DNA of 64,000 nt from Aradus depressus (Eukaryota; Arthropoda; Insecta; Hemiptera; Aradidae). A model generated the notes under the pieces. That model had not been told where the DNA came from. It saw only the letters and a list, made by a program, of their open reading frames with translations, and did not search any database. The DNA lies in NCBI GenBank assembly GCA_963662175.1, contig OY759219.1, forward strand, positions 27,260,908-27,324,907. The letters are read 5' to 3'. The first letter of the stretch is position 1. The number at the start of each line of letters is the position of its first letter. The translations under genes and the position numbers were made by a program. This document shows, piece after piece, positions 52,807 through 63,944 of this stretch.

Positions 52807-53179
52807 GTAGTAGTTGACTATCTACGATCCTAATCCTATCCGTAAGGAGAAGCGAAAATATTTTAGTACTCCATTGGTTCGGGGCATTTATCCTATTTAC
52901 ATTTAAGGTTCTTTTGAAAGGCTAGAAAATCCTAGGAGAGCTGATGTTGGTCAGTAAGGGTAGAGATCCTGATCCCTTCTTCCATGTTGAATAAAACATT
53001 TCCAACAAAAAAAGTTTCATGGTTTGGTCAGAATGCAGGAAATCCTTTTTGTTGCCAGGTCTCTTCCAGGGCTTCAATGAGGGTTTTCTGTAAGAAGTCA
53101 ATAGTATCAGCCAGGAGGATAAACAACGATTCTTAGGATACAATAAACTGTTAAAATATTTTTCCTATAAGTCAGCATA
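52807..53179. other. gene-free DNA
   Basis: The 73-codon minus ORF 52922-53143 is not recognised. Confidence 0.4.
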
Positions 53180-53815
53180 TACACGGTGTGTCAGCAACCT
53201 CTGGCAATACTTTTTTTTTGCATAAAATTGATCATATCTCAAAAAGTATTTGTCATAAATCAAATTCAATTACACCATTGGAAACAGCATTAAATTTCCT
53301 TGGGAAGGGGGGGGGGGGGGGGGGGGGACAAAGAAGTGTTATTTAAAATTTTATAGATTTTTAAAACAACTTTCAAGTTCAATTCTACAGCGTACAATTT
53401 TTCAAGGGTAACGTACGGTCCAATCACGGGAAAAATATCTAAATTTAACCAGCTTTCCAATAAACATAAATATCATGGGGTTTCTTTTTTGTTTTGTCAA
53501 AGAAAATGCGAAATTAATGTAAAAAAACTACGAAATGCAAAATTGAGATAACACTTTCACTGTCCCTTATAGGAAATTTAATGCTGTTTCCAATGGTGTA
53601 ATTGAATTTGATTTATGACAAATACTTTTTGAGATATGATCAATTTTATGCAAAAAAATAGGTAAATTGAAAATTTTACGAAATTAAGGATAACTTTTTA
53701 AGATGAACGAATCGGACCATGGTTAATTACCGACTTTTTTTGTTCCAAATGAAATGAAGAACCATATCCCGGAAGTATTGCCAGAGGTTGCTGACACACC
53801 CTGTATACGCCACAT
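53180..53815. mobile_element. inverted-repeat DNA transposon, non-autonomous
   Basis: Left end 'cggtgtgtcagcaacctctg', 'gcaatac' and right end 'gtattgccagaggttgctga', 'cacaccctg' are inverted. A second inverted segment (about 53221-53300 and 53572-53650; 'caaattcaattacaccattg', 'gaaacagcatt') is nearly perfect. The right arm has about 100 bp between outer and inner repeats that the left arm lacks. TATAC occurs at both flanks. A G-run of about 20 is at 53307-53327. Confidence 0.8.
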
Positions 53816-54471
53816 TACTGAGTATAGACGAAAAAAGTCTGAATATAAGCGGAGGCCCGAGAGGGACAATACTCTCGACAAATGCGCTAATCTGACTGAA
53901 AAGCGTAAAGTACTTGTCGGATTATCGACACTTTACAGTATTCGTAATATCCAGAAATCAAAATATGTGGACTACGTTAGAGCAATCCAAAGACACTATA
54001 AGTGATAGGAGAACAGAGAACTATTTTAATATTCAGAATTATGTTGCAAGCACAGCAGTCCCTGTGAAATTATAGTTTCTTAAAAGGTGATAGCTTCTAG
54101 CCATACGCTCAAAGTATCAAATTCGATATGGTATTTTTTTTTCTTCGGATATTGCCCTAAGAAGTACCCGGGATCGATGAAATTAACACCGAAATGTATG
54201 CCAAATTTGGTAAAGGTTAATATAGTTCTTATCAAACATGATCAGCGATTTCCTGACAGCGAAAGATGTTACCCAATAGGTGAGAATAGATCTTGGCCAA
54301 GAGGTGTAGAGTTGTGAGGCGTGGCTCGAGGCGAAGTGATAATCGTCTTGCCAGAAAGGCCCAACTCAACAATTCAAATCACCTCGTGATGTATCTTACA
54401 ATTACAATTTCAAGATGAAAAAACGGTTCGCATATTTTCACTTCACAACTCAATACAAGGATACATTGTAG
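53816..54471. other. gene-free DNA
   Basis: Contains small inverted motifs (for example 'gtaaagtacttgtcgg' / 'cgacactttacag') and the unrecognised ORF 54087-54317. Possibly another eroded element. Confidence 0.4.
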
Positions 54472-54762
54472 CTGGTAGGCTTTTGGTAGTAGGCTGGAAA
54501 TAAAGCGTCGAAAACTTACTTTTGACTGATTTTCCTGTCCTTCACACCGATGAAAGAGGATACAATTACCTATAGGAAAACGCTTTCTGCACATTTCTAG
54601 CTGGTAGGCTTTTGGTAGCTGGTAGCCTGGGAAAAAGGCGTCAAAAATTTACTACTTTTGACTGGTTGTCCAGTCACCGAACACCGATGGGAGAGAGTAT
54701 ATTGCATACAATTGCATACACAGAAACGCTTTCTGGACATGTCTAACTGGTAGGCTTTTGGT
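54472..54762. repeat. tandem repeat of about 129-146 bp, two copies
   Basis: 'ctggtaggcttttggta' recurs at 54472, 54601 and 54747. Between them 'aaaNttacttttgactg', 'caccgatg', and 'aaacgctttctgNacat' are shared. Confidence 0.8.
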
Positions 54763-54859
54763 AATAAACAAATAAATGAGGAAACAAGTATTATTGTTAT
54801 TACTAATCACTTGTGAGTCAGACGCTAAGATTTAATAACTGTTTATATATTTCTAATTC

Positions 54860-55078
54860 GTCTGGAGCTCAAGATCGCGGGTTCAAAGCACCCTGTCCTT
54901 TGGAAGGGACATTAAACGGAGATTCCCGAGCCTGTGCGATATCAAGGTAATCACTAAAAACCCCTAAACTAATTGAATAACAATTTAAGGTGGATAAAAT
55001 TTAGGATTCTCACAGTAGAGTCGGGCTCATGTCTACACGAGTGACGTAAAAGCGCCCTGGTAGTAGGAGATAACCTCA
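54860..55078 (+). mobile_element. SINE-A, old copy with deletions
   Basis: 'gagctcaagatcgcgggttc', 'cctgtcctttggaagggaca', 'cacagtagagtcgggctcat', 'gccctggtagtaggaga'. Confidence 0.8.
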
Positions 55079-55494
55079 CCTGAATATTTTTGACAGAAGA
55101 TTACTGATAAATGTGCAATAAATTCAAAGTTCTCAAAGCCCCCAAAATTTCGTAAGCAACATCATGAGATCATCTACAAAATGTCAGCTGATTGAGCAAC
55201 GACACTAATTCATTCGAATACATTATTTCTCTCACGATCCACGCCTCCTAAGAACGGTGATCATTTTTTTTTTTTCATTTGGATCACGTAGTCGCTGGAA
55301 CACTCACACATCACATCACCAAACCCTGTTGCGATCACTGTAATTATTACAGGGAGGGCAGACTGTAGAAAAAGTAAAAGATGAACGTACTGAATCAGTT
55401 AAATGAAGACGTCTTGATTACAGTGTGGAGGGGTCTTGTGGGTGTGATAAAATGCCACACCGAAAATCTGTTACATTCCAGTCTTACAATCCCC
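55079..55494. other. gene-free DNA
   Basis: Nothing recognised. Confidence 0.45.
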
Positions 55495-56030
55495 AGCAAT
55501 ATAAAGTATAGGGGATGCTATACAATCGGTAAACAATTCGATGCGATGTTTTCGAACGGAATTGATGACTCCCGATAGAATAAGATGTATCGACACGAAA
55601 TTTTATATGTGAATCAAGAACCCTCCAGCGACAACACCTATTAATTTTTAGCCAAATCGATCAAAAGGAAAGGGGGGTTTAGGGGAGAGACAACTCAAAA
55701 ATGTTAATAACTTGTAATAAATGTATCGACACAAAATTTCATATTTAAATTCATAACCACTTAAAGACGACACTTATAAATATTCAGCGGAATCGGTCAA
55801 GGGGAAGGGGGAGAGGGGGGGATCAGAGGGGGTCAACTCAAAAAACCCAATAACTGCCGATGTAATGAATGTATCGACATGAAATTCATGTCAAAACCCA
55901 ATAAAGACATAACCTGTCCTTAAATTGTTGAAAACTGTTAGTTTTGTCGAAAAATGTTACTTAAAAAATTTCTAATGTATAATGTGTGCCAATACGATAA
56001 ACGTTATAGCACCTCAATGAACGTAAAATA
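55495..56030 (-). mobile_element. HE element running into repeat K
   Basis: Two to three tandem HE subunits ('atgtatcgacacgaaatttt', 'aatgtatcgacacaaaattt', 'gatgtaatgaatgtatcgac') end at 'acccaataaagacataacct', followed by K-type 'aatacgataaacgttatagc'. Confidence 0.8.
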
Positions 56031-56054
56031 AATTCACGCAGGAAATATTTCAAA

Positions 56055-56393
56055 GTTAGGTTAGGTTTTATGACTCATGCCCGGGCTTTAACTACAAGGT
56101 CATATCGCCTACTACCAGAGCGCTCTTTCGTCACTCTGGTGGACATGAGCCCGACTCTACTGTGGGAGTCCTAAATTTTGCCTACCCTAAATTTTTATTC
56201 ATCTAGGGCAGGGGTCTTTAACGAGTAGCTGACATCGTAGAGGCTCGGGACCGTCGCTTAACATCCAATCCCGGCGAGCTTAAGTTTATTTTTACCTCCC
56301 AGATAAAATAAACTAAGGGCCTTGGTCGGGCTTCGAACCCACGATCTTGAACTCAGAAGACAAGCACGCATACCACTGAGCTACCGGTGCTCA
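56055..56393 (-). mobile_element. SINE-A, near full length
   Basis: From 'gttaggttaggttttatgac' to 'gagctaccggtgct'. The central 'cgtcctt' block is reduced. No clear TSD. Confidence 0.9.
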
Positions 56394-56514
56394 GGTTCAA
56401 GTCAGGTTCAATTTTTAACTTGTTACAATGTCTATTTTAACGTTCAGCAATGTTTATCAACACACTAATTTTGTTTAAGTGTGATTCTAATCTAGAATCC
56501 CTCCAATGTTTGTA

Positions 56515-56555
56515 GGCCCTGATGATGATATAAAATATATCGAAACGTTGACGTT
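56515..56555 (+). ncRNA. hammerhead-like motif c
   Basis: CUGAUGA at 56519-56525, U56526, stem II GAUAUA/UAUAUC perfect with AAA loop, GAA, palindrome ACGU, then U. Stem I is weak (first pair only). Single copy of this family in the window. Confidence 0.45.
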
Positions 56556-57034
56556 TGAATAGTGTTGCCTGTTTTCTTCCATCTTTGACTGACCCTCAAT
56601 ATAAAATTAGAATCTACACTCGCTAATCAACATCTACTATTATTACTATTATCGAGGATTTTAAGGGATGCCTTTGATATATATTCATGTTGTGAGGTTG
56701 GCATTGCACAGTAGTGTTCGTTGGTTATAAGACAGAAGGAACAGAAGACGGGGGAAGCACGTTTTTGCGCTGACTAACGGTGTTTCTAGTGTGTATCTTT
56801 ATCTCAAGTTGTTATCTTAAAAGAGGGACTTTAACAGACCCCAACCTGGAACGAATTCTGAATTTAAAGAGATCCCGACTATACCTCCCTCTCACATCCT
56901 CGTTCCTTACATTCAATTCCGTTACTATAATTGTAGCTATTGTTGTGTTTGTAAGGGTGAGTCTATTTTGGCAAAATAACTAATAGAAGTCTTAAAATAG
57001 AGAAAGAAATAATAATAAAATAATAATCAAGAAA
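56556..57034. other. gene-free DNA
   Basis: The 67-codon ORF 56780-56983 is hydrophobic but unrecognised. Confidence 0.4.
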
Positions 57035-57112
57035 GTAATCGCTCTCCCTTTCACACTATTCGACCGTTTTGGCTAATAATCGATTGTGGATTTACACAAA
57101 GTGTTCTCCTCA
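57035..57112 (+). mobile_element. HE fragment
   Basis: 'cgctctccctttcacactat', 'tcgaccgttttggctaataa'. Confidence 0.6.
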
Positions 57113-57268
57113 TAATAAGAATGAAATCCCAAATATTTTATATTATTTAATCAGCTCTCTGAAACATAGATCATTCAGTGTTGATGAATAATGTACTTCA
57201 ACTTTATTATATTGATATTCAATACCTACATCCCTACTCCATATTTACTTACTTTACTTTCTCTGGCG

Positions 57269-57672
57269 CTATGGTCCTTGTAGAACCTGGGTCTCCGCAA
57301 CGATCTGCCGCCATTCTACTCTATCCTTGGCCTCCCGTCTCCATCTTCTCACACCCATCGCTTTGAGGTCGTCCTCCAGTCAACGTAAGCGGGGTCTACC
57401 TCTTCTTCTTTGTCTTCTCGGATGTTCCTACAGTATCTCCTCTGCAATCTGTCTGGTTCCATCCTCTGTAAATGCCCCAGCCATCGCAGCCGCCCCTGCT
57501 TCACTAAGGCCACCAGGTCCGGGCTCTTGTACAGGTCTCTCAGCGCCCTATTGGTCCGTATTTATCCCCCTCTGGAGTAGGGCCGTATATCTTCCTCAAT
57601 ACCTTCCTCTCCCACGTATTGAGTAAGACTTCGTCCCTCCTAGTCAGGACCCAGGTTTCACTCGCATATGTG
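57269..57672 (-). pseudogene. LINE relic: paralogue of 10083-10654
   Basis: Minus strand reads VTYASETWVLTRRDE, TWERKVLRKIYGPTPEGDKY, then after a frameshift NRALRDLYKSPDLVALVKQG, RLRWLGHLQRM, another frameshift, RRRGRPRLR, stop, LEDDLKAMGVRRWRREAKDR, VEWRQIVAETQVLQGP and the terminal stop at 57269-57271. The block order and the ...GP-stop ending equal the copy at 10083. At least two frameshifts and one internal stop make this an older copy. The tail after the stop is (AAGT)n-like rather than (GAA)n. Confidence 0.88.
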
Positions 57673-57741
57673 ACGACCGATCATATTTTACCGATTTAAC
57701 AAAATTAATATAGTGTTTATTTTTATTTAATTATTATTATA

Positions 57742-57893
57742 GTCTTGTGCAAATGTTTTGTCGATACATTCATTCTATTGGGAGTTATCGTGTTCACAGA
57801 CACACAGAAAAGCAGTTTTGTTTCATATTTGAAATCAAAAATCAATCGATTTATACATTCCCCAATACATCGTACAGCTGGGGAATAAAAAAA
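57742..57893 (+). mobile_element. HE element, right end
   Basis: 'tgtcgatacattcattctat', 'tgggagttatcgtgttcaca', 'catcgtacagctggggaata'. ORF 57747-58127 runs through it and is not credible. Confidence 0.75.
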
Positions 57894-58354
57894 AAGGTAT
57901 ATGTAGAGTTATCGACGTTTAACAACGTTTTCAAGGAGAAATACGTAACTTGGTCTGGAGAACGAAGCAATTCCTCTTACGACACTGATTTGAGTTGTCA
58001 CTTTTATACATTCACTTTTTTTTTTTTTTCAGTGAAACGAAAGAGAACCGCTTTTATAAGACGAGATCTACCTGGAGTCGATACAGATCAAAAGAAACCC
58101 TACACAGATAGATATCTTGGAATCTGAACTGCCTTGACCGAGCTATACGATACGATATTTATGTTAGGTTGCCTTACTTATATCTAAGATCTTTTATCCC
58201 AGACCTTTTATTTTATTATATATTTTATGATACAACTGTCTAATTAAAATTTCAACACCTCTGAAAGCTGGAGGCTGAGGGCCAAATATAACGAAATCAA
58301 AAGGATGAAAAAATTTATAACGTTATAAACTCTTTTAGTCAAGATTTTGTCAGA
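57894..58354. other. gene-free DNA
   Basis: No gene or known repeat. Confidence 0.45.
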
Positions 58355-58432
58355 AAAAATATAGGTGAATTACTAATGTTTATCATTTCTCAATTCTCAT
58401 AGTAAATTTTGTGTCGATACAGTATCCCGGCA
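58355..58432 (+). mobile_element. HE fragment
   Basis: 'ctcatagtaaattttgtgtc', 'gatacagtatcccgg'. Confidence 0.5.
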
Positions 58433-58718
58433 TAGATAATAAATATGTAGATAATAATAATAATAAATAGATGAGTGTTTTATGGTTCAAAATGAAGAAA
58501 ACTCTATATACTCGTAATCTGTTTCTGGCAAAGAATTTAAAATTAAAAAATTATATTTAAATTTAAAAAAAAAAAAACCCTCCCCCGACCTCATTTCCCC
58601 TTTCGGCGATCCCATTTATCTGATTAATTAACATGGCCCTCCGAAATAACAACAATTTTTGTACATAGTTTAAAAAAAATTAGAATAAATGTTATTGTGA
58701 CTCAATAATGGAATAAAA

Positions 58719-59030
58719 GTTATTGTGACTCAAGCCCGGGCTTTTACTACGAGGTATCGCCTTTTATCAGACCGCTCTTTCGTCACTCTGGTGGACATGA
58801 GCCCGACTCTACTTTTGGAGTCATAAATTTTGCCTACCCTAAATGTTTATTCGCCTAGGGTAGGGGTCTTTAACGAGTAACTGATATTGTACAGGCTCGG
58901 GACCATCGCTTAACGTCCCATCCGAAGGACGGCATGCTTAAGTTTATTTTACCTCCTAGATAAAGTAAACTAAGGGCCTCGGCGGTTTGGAACCCATGAT
59001 CTTGAGCTCAGTAAGCAAGCATATCACTGT
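58719..59030 (-). mobile_element. SINE-A, near full length
   Basis: 'attgtgactcaagcccgggc', 'cacctaggg'-type centre, 'cgtcccatccgaaggacggc'. The head breaks off near 'agcaagcatatcactg'. Preceded by a short duplication 'gttattgtgactcaa'. Confidence 0.88.
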
Positions 59031-59149
59031 CAAGCAAGCATAAAATGATCAAAAGGTGTTTAGGGGACTTTGATACGTGAAATTCTGTTTAAAACTCGAT
59101 CTCGACGAATACAGTATCTATTTCCAATTTTTTCCTACTACATTTCGTT

Positions 59150-59539
59150 AACCTAAACGTGATACCTCGTAAGCGACATTTTTCCGAAAATAGTTTTTTT
59201 TTTACCAAAAAAGAAAGAAAAAAAACTCTATTGATCTAGTGGGACCTTGTATTAGACATAAAACGAAAAAACCATGAAATAAGGTTTGAAGTGATATCCT
59301 GCAAAAGAAATGGAAACGAAATTCTGGTGAAACCTCGTAACTCCGTCAAGTTTGGTAATTCTTTACTTGGATTTGCAAACTAGCTTAAAAACAATTCATG
59401 GTATGGATTTACATCTCACTTAATACAAATGTCGAAAAAATTGAGGTTTTCTGTATAGAATTTTTTTTTTTATTAGTTTTTTGTCTCTCCTGTAAAGTTG
59501 GCTTTTTGTACATATGAGGTATCACGTTTAGACCGACGA
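59150..59539 (+). mobile_element. MITE family D, copy 2
   Basis: 'taaacgtgatacctcgtaag' to 'gaggtatcacgtttagaccg' and 'acga'. Close match to copy 1 over the whole length; the right TIR is complete. Confidence 0.8.
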
Positions 59540-59880
59540 GGTTAGGTTTGATGACTCATGCCCAGCCTTTAACCACGAGGTCATATCGCCTACTACCAGA
59601 GCGCTCTTTCTTCACTCTGGTGGACATGAGCCCGACTCTACTGTGAATGTCCTAAATTTTGCCTATCCTAAATCTTTAATCACCTAGGGTAAGGGTCTTT
59701 AATGAGTACCTGACATCGTACAGGCTCGGGACCATCGCTTAACGTCCTATCCGAAGGACGACGTGCTTAAGTTTATTTTACCTCCCAGATAAAATAAACT
59801 AAGGGCCTCAGTCGGGTTTCGAACCCACGATCTTGAGCTCAGAAGACAAGCACGTATACCACTGAGCTACCGGCGCCCTT
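59540..59880 (-). mobile_element. SINE-A in the end of MITE D, with TSD
   Basis: TSD TTTAGACCGACGA at 59527-59539 and 59881-59893 duplicates the MITE terminus. Complete SINE-A. Confidence 0.95.
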
Positions 59881-59893
59881 TTTAGACCGACGA

Positions 59894-60221
59894 TATAAAA
59901 AGCCATTTATACCACCGCTATTTTGTATAATGACGGTTCGAAATAACTAGTGTCATTTGTGATAGACCTAATGAGAGTGCCTTCTGAGAATGAGATGGGG
60001 GTACATCGGTACAAGTTATCCAGGCTTCGTGGCCTCGGGGAAAGTGGCGCCTCGTGGGTGGCCTGGCTCACATACAGACAGACGTAAACAGTCCACCACA
60101 CAACTCAAAAATAACTGGCTCAGTTTATTCTAAAGGTCTCCTCCATAGAATAATTTTAAAGCCATGAACTGTATTGTATTTTCTCATCAGAGGAAATACA
60201 AATAGGTGTGCAGGAAAATTC
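59894..60221. other. gene-free DNA
   Basis: The 64-codon minus ORF 59907-60101 is not recognised. Confidence 0.4.
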
Positions 60222-60411
60222 AATAGTTATTGTGACTCATGCCCGGGCTTTACCTAGGAGGTCATAACGCCTACTACCAGAGTGGACATGAGCCGGAATA
60301 TACTGTAGGAGTCCAAATTTTGCCTGCCCACGTTTAGTAGCCTAGAAATCTTTAACGAGTATATGACATCGCAGAAGATCCGTGACCATCGCATAACGTC
60401 TAACGACGCCA
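60222..60411 (-). mobile_element. SINE-A 3' half
   Basis: 'gttattgtgactcatgcccg', 'aacgcctactaccagagtgg', 'gagtccaaattttgcctgcc', ending in the centre at 'cataacgtcta'. Confidence 0.8.
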
Positions 60412-60449
60412 ATATATTTTAATACATTTTTAAGGGAACTAAATTTCAT

Positions 60450-60770
60450 TCCTTATAAGGAAGTATTGTATTTGTACGAAAGTCCGAGAACATGATTTCT
60501 TAATTACACAGGTCCCCTGAAAATTTTCTTCTGATGTATGTGATGAAATTTTTGAGTGTTCTAACTCAAACACTATTGTAGCAATGTTTTTAAAATTTGA
60601 GATGAAGAGGTCACATGCGCTAACTTAGATCTGATTAGATTTTGTCCAAAATCAGACGAAAATTAAAACCAATTTACTTTAGGGCCTAAGTATATACATA
60701 TATTATGAATTAATCAAAAATATTTTCTATTAAAAGTTGTAGAGAATACTAAGACGTAAATTTTATAGAA
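60450..60770 (+). repeat. dispersed repeat P
   Basis: 'ataaggaagtattgtatttg', 'gagtgttctaactcaaacac', 'tgaagaggtcacatgcgcta', 'gatctgattagattttgtcc', 'ttaaaagttgtagagaatac'. Confidence 0.7.
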
Positions 60771-61227
60771 TATACCGAAGATGATTGCCTGAAAATTGAC
60801 AAATATGCTGACATCTGTAAGCAGTGATTCTGATATAGATGTTATGTCTAAGGTAGGAGGGTCTCCCTCCTCCTTGTCAGGAGTCAGACGGACAGAGCAC
60901 GCAATTCAAGTTGCAGTTGCTGAAGTCAGACGTACACAACACACGCAATCCGAGTTGCTGTTGCAGACCCCCACCCATTAAAAAGATCATTCGGACTTCG
61001 AAGCCAGCCATAAAACCAAGTACAGACGAGCCTTCTTAGGGTCTATGTTTAGGTACAACTCACGTTCAGGAGCTACCTTGTGGGTCTTTAAGATGAGTCC
61101 CATGAAAGGAAACGGATCAGAGAACGCCAATTGACAAGCGGAACCAAATAACCTGGAGTTTCCAGTTTCCATAAAAGATTATTTAATTATCTAGGGATTA
61201 AATTGTTCAACTTTTAAATATACTTGA
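60771..61227. other. gene-free DNA
   Basis: Two 61-codon ORFs (60796-60981 plus, 60987-61172 minus) lie in a less AT-rich patch with a short duplicated 'gtcagacg(g/t)aca(g/c)a'. Neither recognised. Confidence 0.4.
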
Positions 61228-61322
61228 TAGTTCGGGCTTTAACACGAGGTCATGGCAAAAATAAGGATTACAATAGAGTCGGCTCGTGTCTACCACAGCA
61301 ACGAAAGAACGCTCTGGAAGGC
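61228..61322 (+). mobile_element. SINE-A scraps, scrambled
   Basis: A minus-oriented terminal scrap 'gttcgggctttaacacgagg' is followed by a plus-oriented 3' piece 'acaatagagtcggctcgtgt'. Confidence 0.6.
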
Positions 61323-61363
61323 CAAATGAGAATTGCTGTACAATTCTTCTACATTCATCTTCG

Positions 61364-61614
61364 AGGGCGCCGGTAGCTCAGTGGTATGCGCGCTTGACTT
61401 CTGAGCTCAAGAACGTGGGTTCACAACCCGACCGAGGCCCATAGTTTATTTTATCTGGGAGGTCAAATAAACTTAAGCACGCCGTCCTTCGGATGCGACG
61501 TTAAACGATGGTCCCGAGCGTGTATGGGTCATGTCTCCCAGGGTGACGAAAGAGCGCTCTGGTAGTAGGCGATATGACCTCGTAGTTAAAGCCCGGGCAT
61601 GAGTCATAAAACCT
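61364..61614 (+). mobile_element. SINE-A with central deletion
   Basis: GAGGGCGCCGGTAGCTCAG, 'gggttcacaacccgaccgag', intact hairpin and 'cgtccttcggatgcgacgtt'. The section between 'gagcgtgta' and 'gggtcatg' is deleted. Ends 'gcatgagtcataaaacct'. Confidence 0.9.
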
Positions 61615-61815
61615 GTCGTGTCGATATATTCACTTTATCATATTCTATCGGGGTTCATCGTGTTCACAGGCATGCACACAGACAAGATTCTTCATTTTCA
61701 TAATTGGAATCTATCTATTCGGAGGTCGGAAAACATGAAATTCTGTTGAAAACTCCGCATCGAATTTTTGACCGACTACATAACTTTCCTTACACATCGA
61801 ATGTAGAGAAGTAAT
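61615..61815 (+). mobile_element. HE element, right half
   Basis: 'tcgtgtcgatatattcactt', 'catgaaattctgttgaaaac', 'cgcatcgaatttttgaccga', degraded terminal hairpin. It starts exactly where the SINE-A ends. Confidence 0.8.
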
Positions 61816-62380
61816 AAATAAACAAGTTTTTACATTATTCTGAGATATTGATATTATTATATTATTTAGGCTCAAAGAAAAGAAAGGTAGATCGCATTAG
61901 TAAACGTATGAAATGTCAGAGTTATTAAATAAGCACCGAACACGCCCTTTCTGATTTCCATCTAGATCAGGTTTCCAAGCTTCAGGACTCCTCAGTCTTG
62001 GAGTGGGGCAAAAAAATACGTTGTTTCCATGTCCCCTACAGTGCCATAACATGTGGAGGGTCCCTAGTTGGACTACCTGTGAATAAAGGGGAGTCATATG
62101 TCTTCTTTGGACAACCCTGGGACGAAGAGAGTTTTTGTACAACTTGAGACCTGGTTCGTTCCAGTTCTTTGCTTTTCTTCTTGTAAATTCTCTTTGACTC
62201 AAATATCCCTTGAAATTAGTTAGAATAGTCTGCTGATTACGAGAGCTCCCGTAGCTGTCAAGTTGAACTGCTACGAGGTATTAACTTTTGAAGTTCGTGA
62301 TGCCAGTATTAGGGTCACTAAAAACCGTTTACTTTCTCAGTATACGGGATGCCTAGCTCCCAGATTCCAAAAATAATAGA
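61816..62380. other. gene-free DNA
   Basis: The 101-codon minus ORF 61897-62202 has no motif I recognise. A short reverse HE scrap may lie at 62335-62375. Confidence 0.4.
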
Positions 62381-62391
62381 AAAATGTATTA

Positions 62392-62736
62392 GTTAGGTTA
62401 GGTTTTATGACTCATGCCCGGGATTTAACTACGAGGTCATATCGCCTACTACCAGAGCGCTCTTTCGTCACTCTGGTGGACATGAGCCCGACTCTACTGT
62501 GGGAGTCCTAAATTTTGCCTACCCTAAATTTTTATTCATCTAGGGTAGGGGTCTTTAATGAGTATCTGACATCGTACAGGCTCGGGACCATCGCTTAACG
62601 TCCTATCCGAAGGACGGCGTGCTTAAGTTTATTTTACCTCCCAGATAAAATAAACTAAGGGCCTCGGTCGGGCTACGAACCCACAACCTTGAGCTCAGAA
62701 GTCAAGCACGCATACCACTGAGCTACCGGCGCCCTC
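62392..62736 (-). mobile_element. SINE-A, full length with TSD
   Basis: TSD AAAATGTATTA at 62381-62391 and 62737-62747. It sits at the very left end of an HE copy, so the SINE is younger. Confidence 0.95.
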
Positions 62737-62747
62737 AAAATGTATTA

Positions 62748-63120
62748 GTGATTCACCCGCAATGTACTTCCCCTGCGCCAATTTACCAATTTGGTTCTAA
62801 ATCAATAGGACTAATCAGGTTTATTAGTTGGAATTCCCTCCTCTGATCCTTCACTTTCCTTTGGCCCATTCAGGTGAAAAATTACATTATGAAGTTTTGG
62901 ATTTACACATAAAATTACGTGTCAATCCATTCATTATTTCTGCAGTTATTGATGTTTTTGTATTATTCCCCCTCTTTCTTTTGATCCATTTGGCTGTGCA
63001 ATCAATAGGTATCGTCCTATATGTATATGTTCATTCTATCAGGAGTCACAGAGAAGTCGGATACACGAAATTTTGATGAAAACTCATGCAGTTTCTGACC
63101 GATTACATAACTTCTCTATT
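62748..63120 (+). mobile_element. HE element
   Basis: 'gtgattcacccgcaatgtac', 'ttcccctgcgcc', 'gtcaatccattcattatttc', 'ggctgtgcaatcaataggta', 'tttctgaccgattacataac'. Confidence 0.8.
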
Positions 63121-63269
63121 AAGAGAAGAAGAATATTTCAAGGACATGATGATTCACAGTTTTCAGTGAAATCGTTCAAAATGGAGGAAGATACAATACA
63201 TAAATTCTTAATTATAACTAGTTTGCAACCCTCACGCCTGACTGTATTGGCGTAAAGAATGCACAAAAC

Positions 63270-63650
63270 TTATGTCGGAGAATCACCGACACATTCCCAG
63301 AACGTTTTCGCTCTCACTCAAAAACCAATCGACGGTTTGGGATAAAAATAAATAATTGTCTTATAGACGCTGAATTTGGGTTCATCACATTATCGGTAGT
63401 TATTAGGTTTTTTGAGCTGAGTCCCCTCTCTGATCCATTTCCCCTTGGCCGATTTGACTGAAAATTTGTAGGTGTCGTCCTTATGGGATTCCTGATACAT
63501 ATATGAAATATCGTCTAGATACATTCATTTTATCCGGAGTTATTGTGCTCATATAATCAGGAAATGGGCAAACATGAAATTCAGTTGAAAAACAATGAAT
63601 TTCTGAACGATTATATTACTTCCCTTATATTTCGTATAACTGGAGAAGTA
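63270..63650 (+). mobile_element. HE element, complete
   Basis: 'tcggagaatcaccgacacat', 'caaaaaccaatcgacggttt', 'ggtagttattaggttttttg', 'ttatgggattcctgatacat', 'atttcgtataactggagaag'. Both terminal hairpins recognisable. Confidence 0.85.
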
Positions 63651-63944
63651 AAACTTTCAGAAAAGCGGTAAATTTCCAAGTACCGCGGTCCCCAGGCCCC
63701 TAAACTCGGCCTCCCCCTCCAGACCCCTAAACTCCCCCCTGAAGGAAGTTTGAAGTTATCCACTCACCGGACAGGCAGGTAGGGGAGAGATAATTAGAAC
63801 AAGGTTTTGCACTATCTTTCAAAAAAGACTGCCCTCTTAGTTTCAAAAACCAACCCCGTGTTTTTTCTATGTCTCTATTTAATATAGGGTAAATGTTAAA
63901 TCTTTGGTTTCCGGTGCTAAACTTGTCACTACTCCATAAAAAAA

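Noticed and set aside
57327..57626. 99-codon plus-strand ORF rich in Pro/Ser
   Set aside because: Antisense shadow of the LINE relic on the minus strand.
57747..58127. 126-codon ORF
   Set aside because: Begins within an HE copy and runs through low-complexity DNA; no recognisable domain.
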